From the NCBI RefSeq assembly GCF_009870125.1, contig NC_046683.1, positions 41,493,869 through 41,557,868 on the forward strand: a stretch of DNA of 64,000 nucleotides, read 5' to 3'. The notes under the pieces were generated by a model. The model searched no databases. It was not told the DNA's origin and saw only the letters and a program-made list of their open reading frames with translations. Numbering within the stretch: position 1 is the first letter of the stretch; each line of letters opens with the position of its first letter. This DNA comes from Drosophila pseudoobscura. Lineage: Eukaryota; Arthropoda; Insecta; Diptera; Drosophilidae. The position numbers and the translations under genes are program-made. Shown in pieces: positions 52,701 through 64,000 of this stretch.

Positions 52701-55700
52701 GCCAGCGAGTATGAGGAGATCATCGAGGAGGTGACGGACTACAGCGACGACGACGACAACAACGAAGAGGAGACCACCAAAAAGGAGCTGCCCAAGGAGG
52801 AGAAGAAGGTAGAGAAGAAGGTAGCCTCCGCAGCCGTAGCCTCCGCAGCCTCTAAGGAGAGCAAAGTCAGCGAGAGTGTCACCAAAAAGTTGGCCAAAGT
52901 AGAGCTCTCAGAGCAAGCCACAACATCCACAACATCCTCGACATCCACAACATCCACAACAGACGGTGTCCAGACGGTGCAGCAGGGTGAGTCAGCCCTG
53001 CCAGCAACTAAATCAGGAGCAAAATCAGGAGCAAAAGCAGGAGCAGCCGGCAGCAGCACTAGCAGTAGTAGCATTAGCAGTAGGAAACAGAGTAGTGGTC
53101 AGGTTAGCACAGTGGTTAGGGCCAGGGACAAAGCCAAGCCAGAGACAATGCCAGCAGCAGCGGCAGCACCAACAGCAGCAGCAGGAGCGGGAGCGGAAAC
53201 GGGAACGGTTTCGGGAGTGAGCAGATTGAGTGTACCCTCGAAGGAGGATTCGGGCACGGAAAGTGGCGAGGATCTGCGCCTGCTGGCCGCCGGACTGAGG
53301 GACACCCTACAACAGCGGAGCGGCAGCGATGCCAGCGAGGCACATCGCAGTCTCCTCGAGGAGGTAACGGACGCCCTCAGCCGCCTGGAGAGCTCCCTGA
53401 AGCAGGGCAAGGAGCTAGCTGTCGACGGGGGTCAGCGTCAGGCTCTCCTCGGACTCGTTGCCCGCCTCCAGAGTGGACTCAATGCCCCGGAGAAACTGGC
53501 GGCGGCGGACAACAACAGCAGCGGCATCTCTGAAGAGGCCTCTCCCACCCAAGAGGATATGGAACTGGAGCTTGGGATGGGAATGGAGGACCCCCGGTCC
53601 GACTGCCGGCAGTCACGGTTCGCCAAGCGACGGCAGCGCAACAGCCGCCACACGGTGGGTGTCAGCCGAGAGGAGCTGGCGGATGCCAGGCGCTATATGG
53701 AGGACATGCTGCTGCTGGAGAACAACAAGGGCTTTACACTGGAGAAAAATGCCAGCTCGGGATCCATCATACCGCCCGTTCAGCTCTACAGACCCAATCA
53801 GTTTGTGCCGCAGCCACAGCAGCAGCAGCAGCAGCCTAAGCCACAGCCACCGCAGCAGCCAGTGCAGCAGATTCCAGCCCCCCAATCTCAGGGATCCCAG
53901 CTGAGACCGAACAGCAACAGCAGCAGCAACAACAGACGCCCTCTGTCCGGGGATTATGCGGTCAGCTTTGCCAGCTATGAGGCTGCCCAAAAGGGAGGAC
54001 AGCAGGATGGATCCAACTCCGGCTCATCCTCTACTCGCTTCAATGGTGCGAAAAAGCACATGATGAAGCGGGCCAACACAATCGATATACCCAAGGCAAA
54101 GGCTAAATACATGGCCGACTGTGACACGGACTCGGACCTGGAAGACGAGCACGACCATGGTCCCCATCTGGGGCTGAAGCGTGCTGTTCAGGTGAGCGTT
54201 AAGCGGCGCGTACAAAATGCCGTACCACCTTTCGAGCCCAAGACGGAGAACGATCACAAGTTCCTGGCCTTCATCAACAAGCAGAGCCATCAGACGGGCC
54301 TTGGCTGGGGTGGTGGTGGCGGAGGGCGCAGTGTGTCCAACTGGACGCACAAGTTCGGGAACATCAAGCACACCTTTGAAACGGGGGCGGCGGCAACCGT
54401 GACCAAGGGTAAGCCGCCGCCTGTGCCCGGCCATGTGCCAGGGTGGGCCAAGCAGGAGCACCAGCATCATCAGCAGCTTCAGCGCGAGCAAATGCTGCGA
54501 GAGCAGATGCAGCGAGAGCAGTACCAGCGAGAGCAGCACCAGCGAGAGCACCGGCAGAGAGAACAAATGCAGCGAGAGCATCGTGATAAGATCCAACGAG
54601 AACAGCAACAACGAGAGAAGCTTCAGCGAGAGCACATCCAACGAGAGCAAATACAACGAGAGCACATTCAGCGTGAACAGATCCAACGGGACCAGATGCA
54701 ACGAGAAAAAATCCAACGAGATCAGCTGCAGCTAGAACATCTCCAACGAGAACAGCAACAGCAACAGGCGGAAGCGACAGCCGCTGCCCAAGCCCATTCC
54801 CAGGCCCAGGCCGAGCGTCAGCGTCGGCAGGAGATCGAACGTCAGCTGCTCCTCGAGCAAGAGGCCAGATACGAGCGCGAGCAGCGCGTCCGCCTGGAGC
54901 GGGAGTACTACGAGCAGCAGCTGGAACGCCAGCAGGCGGAGCGACAGCAGCAGTTGGACCGCCAGCGGCAGCAGCAAGAGCAGCTGGAGCGGCAGCGTCG
55001 CCAGGAGATGGAGGTGCGCCTGCAGCACCAGAGGCAACAGCAGCAACAGCTGCAGCAACAGCAGCAGCAGCAACAACAGCAACAACAGCAGCCGCCCTTG
55101 AATCACTTTATACACGCACCGCAGTCCGTGTTCCGGCCCATCGATCAGGATCCGCCAGCGGCTCCTAGCATCTATAAGCCCATCGCCAAGAAGTCGGAGC
55201 CACAGCCAGGCTCTGTATGGCAGCCCTCGGGTCAGGGCAAGCTTCCAGCCCAACAGCAGCAGCACCTGCAGGCGCGGACACCGTACAGCAACACGCCGTC
55301 GCCTGCCTCCACGGCCACCTCGCCCATCGGCCTGCCCTGGGTGGCCAAGCCGAAGGTGGACAACAGCGATTTCCGTCGCAAGGCCCATCACTTTGAGGAG
55401 CGTTCGCTGAGGGACAACCTAGAGCAGCAGCAACAGCAGCAGTCGCCCTATCCTGTGGGCAGCTCCAACGGGGGCCATGGCTACCTGCAGCGTCACAACT
55501 CGCTGCGTTCCAAAGGTCCGCCAGCAGCACTCAGCGAATTCAGGAAACGGCCTTCGCTACCCAATGCCATGGAGCCCGGAACTGTGGCGGGAGCGGGAGT
55601 GGGAGTGGGAGGTTCACATGGAGGATCTCGGCAGCAGCTGTATCAGCCACCGCCACCCACCAACATATCCTTCACGTACGCCGATTTTTCGCCAGTGCGC

Positions 55701-58142
55701 AGCCGCAACCCACAAAACCGACACAACTACCGCAGCCAACCGTGTTTGCCCAGTGCCGTGGATCAGGCAGAGGCACTGACAAATCCCCTGGCAGCACCCC
55801 TAGTGCTGACCAGCTCAAATCCCACATACCTGCCAGGGGCAGGTGCAGGCGCAGGATCAGGGGGATCAGCGAGTCGTAGATTTGACTATGTGACGAGCCC
55901 CGTGGATGTAGACAACAGTCCGGCCAACAGTCCAATCAGCTTCCATACCGTACCCAATGCCCTGACCACGGACAACACGGATGACGATCTCGACCTGGAC
56001 TCGGACACTAACATGCTGGAGTATCGGGCCGAGACGAAGGTGATGCGCAAGCCGCGCAGCCAGACAGCTGTGACCGTGGCCGGACGGAGAACAGCCCATC
56101 TAAGCGATGATGAGGTTTTCGGTCGCAACTCGAGGGCGGCCAAGTCGCTGCTGTACACCATGAAGCAGCTGGGTGGCAATGGCAATGGAGCACCACCAGG
56201 AGCACCTGCGCCGGCGCCAGTTGCACTCCCTAGAAGCAGAGGACAACAACAATCCCATACGGCACCCAGTTCCCCGAAGCCGGGGATATGTCTATCGCCG
56301 GACGGTCGCCAGTACCAGGCCCCAATGGTGGAGCCGCTCTTCCCGCAGATGAGCAGCTTCGAGCCGCAGCGGAAGCCCCAGTATGCGCCAGTATCCGCCT
56401 CACTGCCAGGCACTCCTACCAGTGTGGCACCTGTGGCTCCTCCTCAGCTGATCAATTACCAAGCGAATCCCACCTACACACCGCCACAGACCCGGTCCGA
56501 TGTGGGGGGCGGAGGCGGAGGCTACATGGGGGAGACGCACACATCGTACGTGGTCACCTACCCGCTGGACGAGTCCGGGGATGAACACGAGCACGAGCCG
56601 GAGTCATCCATGTCCATGTCGCTCAGCCAGCGAATGCGTCGCACCTCGGAGCACTCGAATGCCAGCTCCTCGCTGTCATTGGGGAGCACCAGCTGGACAC
56701 CAAATCCAATGCACAGCACGGTCCCAGTCGCAGTACCGACCACAGTCGTATCCGTACCCACACCTGCACCACCGCCAGTCGATCGCAGCACGAAACCGCA
56801 GCTTTTTCCAGTCCATAAGCCGATACAGGCGCCGCCCAACAGCGGCAGCAGCCGGCCCCGCTTGAGCACGCGCAGCCACACCATCCAGGGCGAGGACATA
56901 ACCGGATATGAGGGAACCAACCATAACCAGCCCCTGAAGAACCGTGTGATGTCCCAACAGTCGCTTAGCTCCTCGATCTCCGTCCGGACACAACAGCAAC
57001 AACTGCAGCTGCAGCAGCAGCAGCAACAGCAACAGCAACAGAAGGAGCTGCAGCGCCTCAACGAACTGAGGCGAAAGAGTTTGGGCAACGTGCTGGAGCA
57101 GCGGGAGACCGCCCAGCGGATGGCCTACTACGAGCAGCACGAGGAGTATAAGTCCTCGGCACCGGCGGATACACCAGACATAGTTAAGTCGTCGCTGCCG
57201 AAGGAGAATGCACCGCTGCTGAAGAAATTTGGACCGCCCCAGAGGCACCATTACGTGCCCAATGCGTACCAGAGCCCGCAGCTGAATAAGCAGAGTGGCG
57301 TCGGCGCCGGCACCACAACTACAACCTCCGTAATCACCTCCACCACAGTGGTGCATCAGCAGCAGCAGCAGCAGAAGCCCAGCATCGTGGAGACGCCGGC
57401 AACGCCACAGCCAATGTCTCAGGTGCCGCCCGAGGATGAGATACCCCACAATATAGTGTTCAACAATGTGAGTGCCTTCAGCTCCATGAGCCGCCGCAGC
57501 CAGGACGAGGATGTCCAACAGCTGCAGCAGCAGCAGGGCTCAGCCGGATCCCGCATCAATCGCCTGAGCAAGTGCGACTCCTGGAACCAGATCTGCCAGC
57601 AGCAACAGGGCGGACTGGGACTGGGTCAGGGCCAGCCCAAGTACAGCCAGCCACTCGCCACGGGACCCGGGGAGCTCCGGCGCTGCAAGTCCGGCCACTC
57701 CCTGGCCGTGCCGAAGCTCTACGAGGCGGGTATCGATAAGGCCCAGGTCAGCGAAAAGCAGCGCACAGTGGCTGCCTACTTCTCCGGACAGAAGTCGCCC
57801 ACGGGTGGGCAGGTAGAGGAGCTGCGCACAACAATGACAACCACCTCCACGAGCAGCTCGTCTGCCGCCAGTCGGAGGACCGCCATCAATCGGACAAAGA
57901 CCAGCGAGAAGCTGTCGGCGGCGGCCCGCAAGTCGCTCAGCTCCCTGACCAGCACCTCCAATGGTAACGTGTCCACCGCTGGACTGGGACTGGGTCGCGG
58001 CAATGCTGGTGGTGTGGCTGCTTACGGCGGCGGCGGTGGTGGGCTCAGTCGCAGTGCCACCATGCCGCACATAGCGAATCTCAATCTTCTGGACGAGAGC
58101 AATGTGGAGGATGCCTTCGAGCAGCTGATGATGGGGGCCTAG
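22758..58142 (+). CDS. Smoothelin-like giant cytoskeletal protein, long (non-CH) form
   Basis: Coding exons: 22758-22814, 33482-33872, 34054-36342, 36505-36900, 37503-42965, 43044-43589, 43669-43808, 51210-51347, 51449-51524 and 52642-58142. Phases agree throughout and total 4,999 codons including the stop. Three smoothelin-type helical modules are seen: at the start (IQNEELLRKM joined to WQQSEDSERKKQIRSHLYKL), in the 5.5 kb exon (LQVLEQLLETVSSYEMRRRI, around 42100) and across 51210-51524 (IQDEQILKQL joined to LEQASTYEERRKIRARLREL). Vertebrate smoothelins are actin-associated muscle proteins. The rest is largely disordered, Ser/Thr/Pro/Gln-rich. The ATG at 22758 has no upstream in-frame stop inside its exon, so more N-terminal sequence is possible. 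Real transcripts probably use subsets of the symmetric exons. From memory the fly homologue may be CG34417; unverified. Confidence 0.8.
25870..26193 (-). CDS. Secreted Kunitz-like six-cysteine peptide, nested in an intron
   Basis: Exon 1 26112-26193 and exon 2 25870-26051 are separated by a 60-nt intron with a GTACGT donor, a TACTAAT branch-like site and an AG acceptor; the product is 87 residues. Residues 1-22 (MKTWNLFTIFLLAIPVCNPF) form a signal peptide. The mature part has six cysteines spaced C-x8-C-x14-C-x9-C-x8-C-x3-C; the Kunitz/BPTI pattern is x8, x15, x7, x12, x3. Other Kunitz features are the WGFNHKTKEC strand, GFF before the fifth Cys and GCEDFC at the end. The residue after the second Cys (the P1 position) is Tyr, and the usual Gly-Gly-Cys is missing, so trypsin inhibition is doubtful. 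Small Kunitz-like peptides of this type are common among fly accessory-gland and salivary secretions. It lies antisense within the 10.7-kb intron. I do not recognise an orthologue. Confidence 0.72.
30702..30727. repeat. 26-bp perfect palindrome of TGTA/TACA units
   Basis: The stretch centred on ATGTACATATGTACAT is its own reverse complement over 26 bases. Shorter versions of the same ATGTATGTACATATGTAC word recur near 5690, 17095, 18655, 25260, 32410, 44280, 46620, 47845, 59035 and 61640. Confidence 0.7.
33482..33872 (+). CDS. Smoothelin-like exon 2: second half of helical module 1
   Basis: The acceptor TTTTTGCAG is followed by TGG CAG CAG in the frame left by the first exon. It codes the arginine/lysine-rich helix (ERKKQIRSHLYKLRESRL) and then a tail with GWDVQTSSEVSPDGRAFRTE. 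It starts at phase 0 and ends at phase 1 (ACA GAT G) before GTAAGT. Confidence 0.8.
34054..36342 (+). CDS. Smoothelin-like exon 3: 2.3-kb symmetric exon with STHGFPS repeats
   Basis: This phase 1-1 exon of 763 codons is flanked by CTCCAG and GTACGA. It codes a Ser-rich start, a Gln/Arg/Glu-rich coiled stretch (about 34355-34510), a conserved-looking block (YVDMDKASPEYQRHVQHLMS, then ITTVKRLPDGTIVKNKRYET), and three STHGFPS(V/A)R repeats at 35151-35177, 35430-35456 and 35682-35708. It ends in Thr- and Pro/Ala-rich sequence. Skipping the exon keeps the frame. Confidence 0.78.
36505..36900 (+). CDS. Smoothelin-like exon 4: small symmetric Thr-rich exon
   Basis: This is a phase 1-1 exon of 132 codons. 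It opens D-NKLSQYTYTTTKPGDIFSLP, contains a Thr-rich middle and ends VKRLYYQLGPETLSEGEPVP. The acceptor TCCTTCAG and donor GTAAGG fit consensus. It could be skipped in frame. Confidence 0.68.
37503..42965 (+). CDS. Smoothelin-like exon 5: 5.5-kb symmetric exon with module 2 and DECLLS repeats
   Basis: This phase 1-1 exon of about 1,821 codons follows CCCCGCAG; the donor is GTGACA at 42966, chosen because the alternative GTGAGA donor at 42951 would join to make TAA. Content in order: SP/SPEK-type repeats (37800-38300), an RRETFEDRCRKILGMEED block followed by an acidic Asp run (38600-38730), SPSPSP tracts, three copies of a D(D/E)C-LS-KV-F-AE repeat (40433-40771), RS/SP-rich sequence (41410-41500), and the second smoothelin helical module without an internal intron (around 42060-42200). 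It is mostly disordered with very many S/T-P sites. Confidence 0.78.
43044..43808 (+). CDS. Smoothelin-like exons 6 and 7
   Basis: Exon 43044-43589 (phase 1-1) codes EVTGFVIEEQFYSDNKSPPR and a conserved-looking ELIYSSNADELASIQKQLLL stretch. Exon 43669-43808 (phase 1-0) codes VEEPGDTNEDREARALLNKF and LGASVIMQGVESMLPP, resembling the conserved segment upstream of smoothelin modules. The 79-nt intron between them is standard. The donor after SQG at 43809 is duplicated 35 bp downstream. Confidence 0.75.
43806..43875 (+). repeat. Perfect 35-bp tandem duplication carrying a splice donor
   Basis: Bases 43806-43840 and 43841-43875 are identical. Each copy begins GGGGTGAGTTATCC, so the functional donor at 43809 has an exact second copy at 43844. 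Use of the second donor would add 35 nt and shift into an immediate TGA at the next exon. Confidence 0.95.
45270..45512 (+). promoter_or_regulatory. Candidate internal promoter and non-coding first exon
   Basis: A GC- and CAG-rich block, preceded by GAGA-like (CT)n tracts (44710-44790) and an Inr-like TGCAGTTTTG at about 45263, ends in AAAGCACAGC with a consensus donor GTAAGTTC at 45513. The layout resembles fly 5' UTR exons and could feed a short form that begins at the exons near 51210. No direct evidence is available. Confidence 0.3.
45915..45949 (+). repeat. CCGT/CTGT tetranucleotide repeat
   Basis: About eight units of CCGT/CTGT run in tandem inside the 7.3-kb intron. Confidence 0.8.
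51210..51524 (+). CDS. Smoothelin-like exons 8 and 9: helical module 3
   Basis: Exon 51210-51347 (phase 0-0) codes VKTTRITNTYSKSGTGKV and the first helix (CDIEEIQDEQILKQL); exon 51449-51524 (phase 0-1) codes LEQASTYEERRKIRARLREL. The intron falls exactly where the first module is split. The phase 1 exit fits both alternative 3' ends, at 52642 and at 61327/61330. Confidence 0.85.
51358..51398 (+). repeat. 11-bp minisatellite CTGACCAGCCC
   Basis: Three full units plus a partial unit lie in the intron just downstream of the donor at 51348. Confidence 0.8.
51525..52641 (+). other. Intron before the long terminal exon
   Basis: A 1.1-kb intron with AT-rich sequence and no recognised coding exon. 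It ends in the acceptor GCGCCGCAG before the long terminal exon. Confidence 0.55.
52642..58142 (+). CDS. Smoothelin-like alternative terminal exon: coiled-coil, Q-rich disordered tail
   Basis: The acceptor GCGCCGCAG opens a 5.5-kb exon that stays open for about 1,832 codons to TAG at 58140. Content in order: an acidic head (EIIEEVTDYSDDDD), Ala/Ser/Thr-rich sequence, a folded-looking helical patch (EDLRLLAAGLRDTLQQR ... VTDALSRLESSLKQGKEL), a KHMMKRANTIDIPKAKAKYM block, a long pentapeptide array of xQREx type (54478-54770), a Gln/Arg coiled coil to about 55090, DFRRKAHHFEERSLRDNLEQ, and a C-terminus with LRRCKSGHSLAVPKLYE, VSEKQRTVAAYFSGQKSP and LLDESNVEDAFEQLMMGA. This tail replaces the CH domain, so this form lacks the predicted actin-binding end. 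I do not recognise the tail as a named domain. Confidence 0.8.
54478..54770 (+). repeat. Minisatellite coding a QREQ-type pentapeptide array
   Basis: A 15-bp period (CAGCGAGAGCA-like units) codes about 19 tandem xQREx pentapeptides (LREQM, QREQY, QREQH, QREHI, QRDQM and so on). The predicted product is a continuous charged helix. It has diverged at third positions, so it is not a recent expansion. Confidence 0.8.
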
Positions 58143-60051
58143 AAGCGTGGCCACGCAACCATGCAACAACCACTCAACCACTCACCATCCAACCAGCCCC
58201 AAGCAACCCACCCACTCGGACAGACAGACAGACAGACAGAAACGCACAAAACACACTCACACAAAACACCTAAAAAAAACATACATATGCGCGCCAGGCA
58301 TTCCGCAAGGAACAAAACAAGCAAAGAAAACGATATCGACATTGTTATCGACATAGAAATCGAAATCGACATCGAAACAGAACTACAACTGTTTAACTGT
58401 AAAGGCAACTGTACTGATTAATGATTACTGGAGAGCAAGCTCAGGCTCTCTCTCCCACGCGCTCTCTCTCACTCTCTGAGCTTTGAGCATAGGATTAGCT
58501 TTTTTTGTTTTAGTTCAGAAGCAGAACCAACCCCACCCAAAAATCCCACACACACACATTTCGCTATCTCTGTCTCTCTTGCGGTTTCGTTGTTTCAACT
58601 CACTCTCGCTCTCTCTCTCTCAGTAAGAGATAGAGTTAAGATTCTGACCAGTAGAAAAAGTAGACTTTATGCAGCAGAGAGAGGGTCACTAACCTCACAA
58701 GAAAATAAAAATGATCTGCTGCACTGCCCCACCACCATCCACCATACACCCCACCTAACACACAACAATAGTAGGACAACGAGGCCGCAACAACAACAAC
58801 AGCAACAACAACTACAGAGATTCGTGAGTTTTGAAACCACCGAAAAAAGCACGCCACCGCCCAATCAAAAAAATTGTACAAAAATGCCAGCAGCAGTAGC
58901 CAGCAGCCTGCGTCCCCCTGCAAATCCCTCGTTTTTATACTCCCGAAAGCGTTGTACTACCAAGAAACTTACTTTTGCCTAAACCAAAGCCCCTCCCACA
59001 ACCGCACCGCAGCAGCCTAACACATATAGTACATATGTATGTACAGTCTTTGACAACTAATTGATATTCCAGAGGGTATTCGGATGTATATGCTCGGATG
59101 TACATACTACGAGGGATATAAGTAATACTATAATCCCATTATTATTGTTATCACCAGACCATATATCGTTTTCTTGAACTGGCCATTACGATTATGTATA
59201 AGATCGGTATATATTCAGGATTTTAGTGAAAATGGGTGGGTCCGATGTTCCGATGCTTCCTGCTACATTTCACAAAATCTAGTTTCAATCTCTTCATAGG
59301 ATGCCACAGGGGATAGTCCGACCATCGTTCTTATTCAAGTTGAGAAGCTTCCTCACAGGATGACAAATGTTTCGACTATAACGAAGTTGAACCGATTTCA
59401 TTCAGTATTTTCATGGGGTAAAAGAAGGAGAGTAACACTCCCCAGAAGGTCCATTTGTTTATTGATTGCGTTAAGATCTTTTGAATCAAAGTAGTATCGA
59501 CACGCCGGGTGCTTCAGAGATTTTCAGAATTTATGAGATTCAGGTTAGGCTTTCATTTCGTATGATTTATCATGTTTGAAGAGATTCTAATAATCAGTTT
59601 TAATTTGAATGCGTTCTGGATTTCAAAATCATAATTTTGGGGCAATAGATCATGATATATTCAGAAACTTCAGAGGCTTTAACGTATTTGAATTAAGTTA
59701 AAATATATTTTAATATAAATTTCGGGTTAAAATGTAAATTTGAAAAGGAACAAAGTTTCCTCAATTAGCTGTCAACGAGTGTACTGTACCGTATATACTA
59801 TATTCTAATATATTTATATGGTTTGCATATATGTATATGTGTGTAAATATTGCCTGTATATTTCTCCACCCACTCGCCCACACAGAACCCACACACTGAC
59901 ATACAGACAGACAAACCGTTAAAAATGTGTCGCTTATTCCCTATGCGTTTCGTTTCGTTTCCTTACGTTTTGTACCACCCATTTCGTTGCGTTACGTTAT
60001 GTTTCGTTAGTTTTCGTTCCGTTCTTAAACGTTTTGCTCTCTTTTGTTCGT

Positions 60052-60139
60052 TGATTGGTTGGTTGGTTGATTGATTGATTGATTAGTTAATTGATTGACT
60101 GACTGGTTGATTGGTTGGTTGGTTGGTTGGTTGGTTGGT
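60052..60139 (+). repeat. TTGG/ATTG tetranucleotide tract
   Basis: Interrupted runs of TTGG, ATTG and ACTG units over about 90 bp, ending in seven TTGG units. Confidence 0.85.
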
Positions 60140-60948
60140 CCAGCGCAAAATGCAGCACAAATCGGAAGCATTAAACCCCTTGTTGCCTCCCCACTCTCTC
60201 GCTCTCTCTTGTTCTCTCTCTCTCTCTGTCTTTGTAAATATATTTCCCCCCATACGCACACCCGAATCCCACCCACTCCAGTTGAGATGAGGAGAAATTG
60301 TATATGATTTTTCATTTGATTTTTGTTGTCGACAGCAGCTGCCGCTCAGACTGCTGACCTGCTCCTGTCCCCCCTACTCCATACACCGCATGCGTTTGTT
60401 CGTTATTTCGTTTTTACCTTTTTTTGTTCGTAGCCATAATCGTGCATGTCATACATACTATGTAAATTACGAGTATCCCGTAGCCATTAGCATAAGCAAA
60501 GTAAAACACCAGCAGCGACAGAGCTGGCCACACCGAACCAACTCCAAACTCCAGCAGCCGCCGCACCACCACACCACCACCTCAGCCACACCATCAGCGA
60601 CGATCTGCGCTGCCATTTTGTGTTGTTTTTTGCCATAACACCCACCATTCCCCTCCTCGTTTTTGATCGTTCCATGTGCGTAGTGCGTTTTTTAGCTGGG
60701 ATAATGCGGGGGCACATGCTTCAGACAGAGTTGCCAACCCACCAGCAGATGTACGTCTGTTGTAGCCTTAAATTATGCAATTACTACACCCTAGCAGAAG
60801 GCACTCTGTTGTCAAGTAATCCTGATCATTGTTTGTCCGTCTGTCTGTTCCTCAGTAGACACATACCTATAATAAATAAAATAGTAGTTACTCTTAGCAT
60901 AACACATTCAATTTTGATCAAAATCTACATACATATTTACAATGCCGA

Positions 60949-60999
60949 TCTGCAAGGGTATCGAAAGCTTCGGAAGTCACCGAAGCCTGCCTTTCTTGT
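60949..60999 (+). mobile_element. DINE-1-like 3' terminal fragment
   Basis: ATCTGCAAGGGTATCGAAAG is followed by a 7-bp hairpin (GCTTCGG 60967-60973, CCGAAGC 60980-60986, 6-nt loop) and CCTGCCTTTCTTG. This is, from memory, the 3' end of DINE-1-type Helitron derivatives, whose hairpin lies just inside the end. The upstream body is poorly preserved. Confidence 0.55.
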
Positions 61000-61329
61000 T
61001 TTTTGAATAACTTCGTAGCTGTACCTTTTTGTAAAGGAAACCAACGAATGTGTGCTTTGTTTTCCACGTTCCGTAGTGTGTAAAGTACATTTTTGTTGCC
61101 TGCCAGATACAAAACACATATGTAATATGAATAACCACCAATGTTGATTGATTTTCTCACCTGATTACTTTTTTGTGTATTCAAATAGCTATGTAATTGA
61201 TTTTTACTTTGTGCATGCCCAGACCCAACTAATCATTGTAATGTTTGCTTCTCTCTCTTTTCCTCGCGCTGCCTGCCGCCTGTCCACACACGATCAAAAC
61301 GCACTAAAAACTCTCTTCACACACAGCAG

Positions 61330-64000
<2,671 letters not shown>

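Larger units (their letters stand above)
58143..61326 (+). other. Long-form 3' UTR and intron before the CH exons
   Basis: The non-coding sequence after the TAG includes GA/CT-rich and CAACAA-rich stretches to about 58980, then AT-rich sequence. AATAAATAAA at 60871-60880 is a possible poly(A) signal. GGTT/ATTG tetranucleotides occupy 60054-60138 and a DINE 3' end lies at 60949-60999. No other gene is supported. Confidence 0.45.

Overview
The window is Drosophila nuclear DNA: introns with GT/AG borders, recognisable fly genes (ruby, Spat, RpL7A, deltex), long CAG/CAA-coded glutamine tracts, DRE, TCT and TATA/Inr promoter motifs, and a degenerate DINE-1/ISY-type interspersed repeat whose wording looks to me like the obscura-group version. 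In D. melanogaster rb, RpL7A and dx are X-linked, so this is probably Muller element A of a non-melanogaster, perhaps obscura-group, species. The species call is inference from memory.

Layout. The left 15 kb is compact. In order it holds the 5' end of ruby (AP-3 beta, minus, running off the edge); a divergent two-exon SREK1IP1-like zinc-knuckle/SR-type protein (plus); a convergent FKBP15-like WH1/coiled-coil protein without an FKBP domain (minus); a TATA/Inr-driven Spat (alanine-glyoxylate/serine-pyruvate aminotransferase, plus); RpL7A (minus), with a probable box C/D snoRNA in its third intron; and deltex (plus), four coding exons ending in a RING and the Deltex C-terminal domain. From 14.6 to 22.7 kb I see the deltex 3' UTR, a DINE-like repeat and low-complexity sequence with at least one candidate non-coding first exon.

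From 22.7 kb to the right edge there is essentially one giant smoothelin-like gene on the plus strand. It has a tiny first coding exon, a 10.7 kb intron, and a run of large symmetric (phase 1-1) exons, one of 5.5 kb. Three smoothelin-type helical modules are spread over the gene. The 3' end has two mutually exclusive forms: a 5.5 kb terminal exon coding a disordered, Q-rich/coiled-coil tail with its own stop, or a set of downstream exons coding a smoothelin-type calponin-homology domain that runs off the window. The fully included long form would be 4,998 residues.

Inside the 10.7 kb intron, on the opposite strand, is a two-exon gene for a small secreted six-cysteine Kunitz-like peptide. Other notable points are a perfect 35-bp tandem duplication that duplicates a splice donor of the smoothelin-like gene, new-looking short peptide repeats in its giant exons, and a pentapeptide repeat array in its alternative tail. 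No prokaryotic-type mobile element, CRISPR array or tRNA was found. The parts work as independent genes (vesicle sorting, splicing, glyoxylate detoxification, translation, Notch signalling, actin cytoskeleton) rather than as one pathway.
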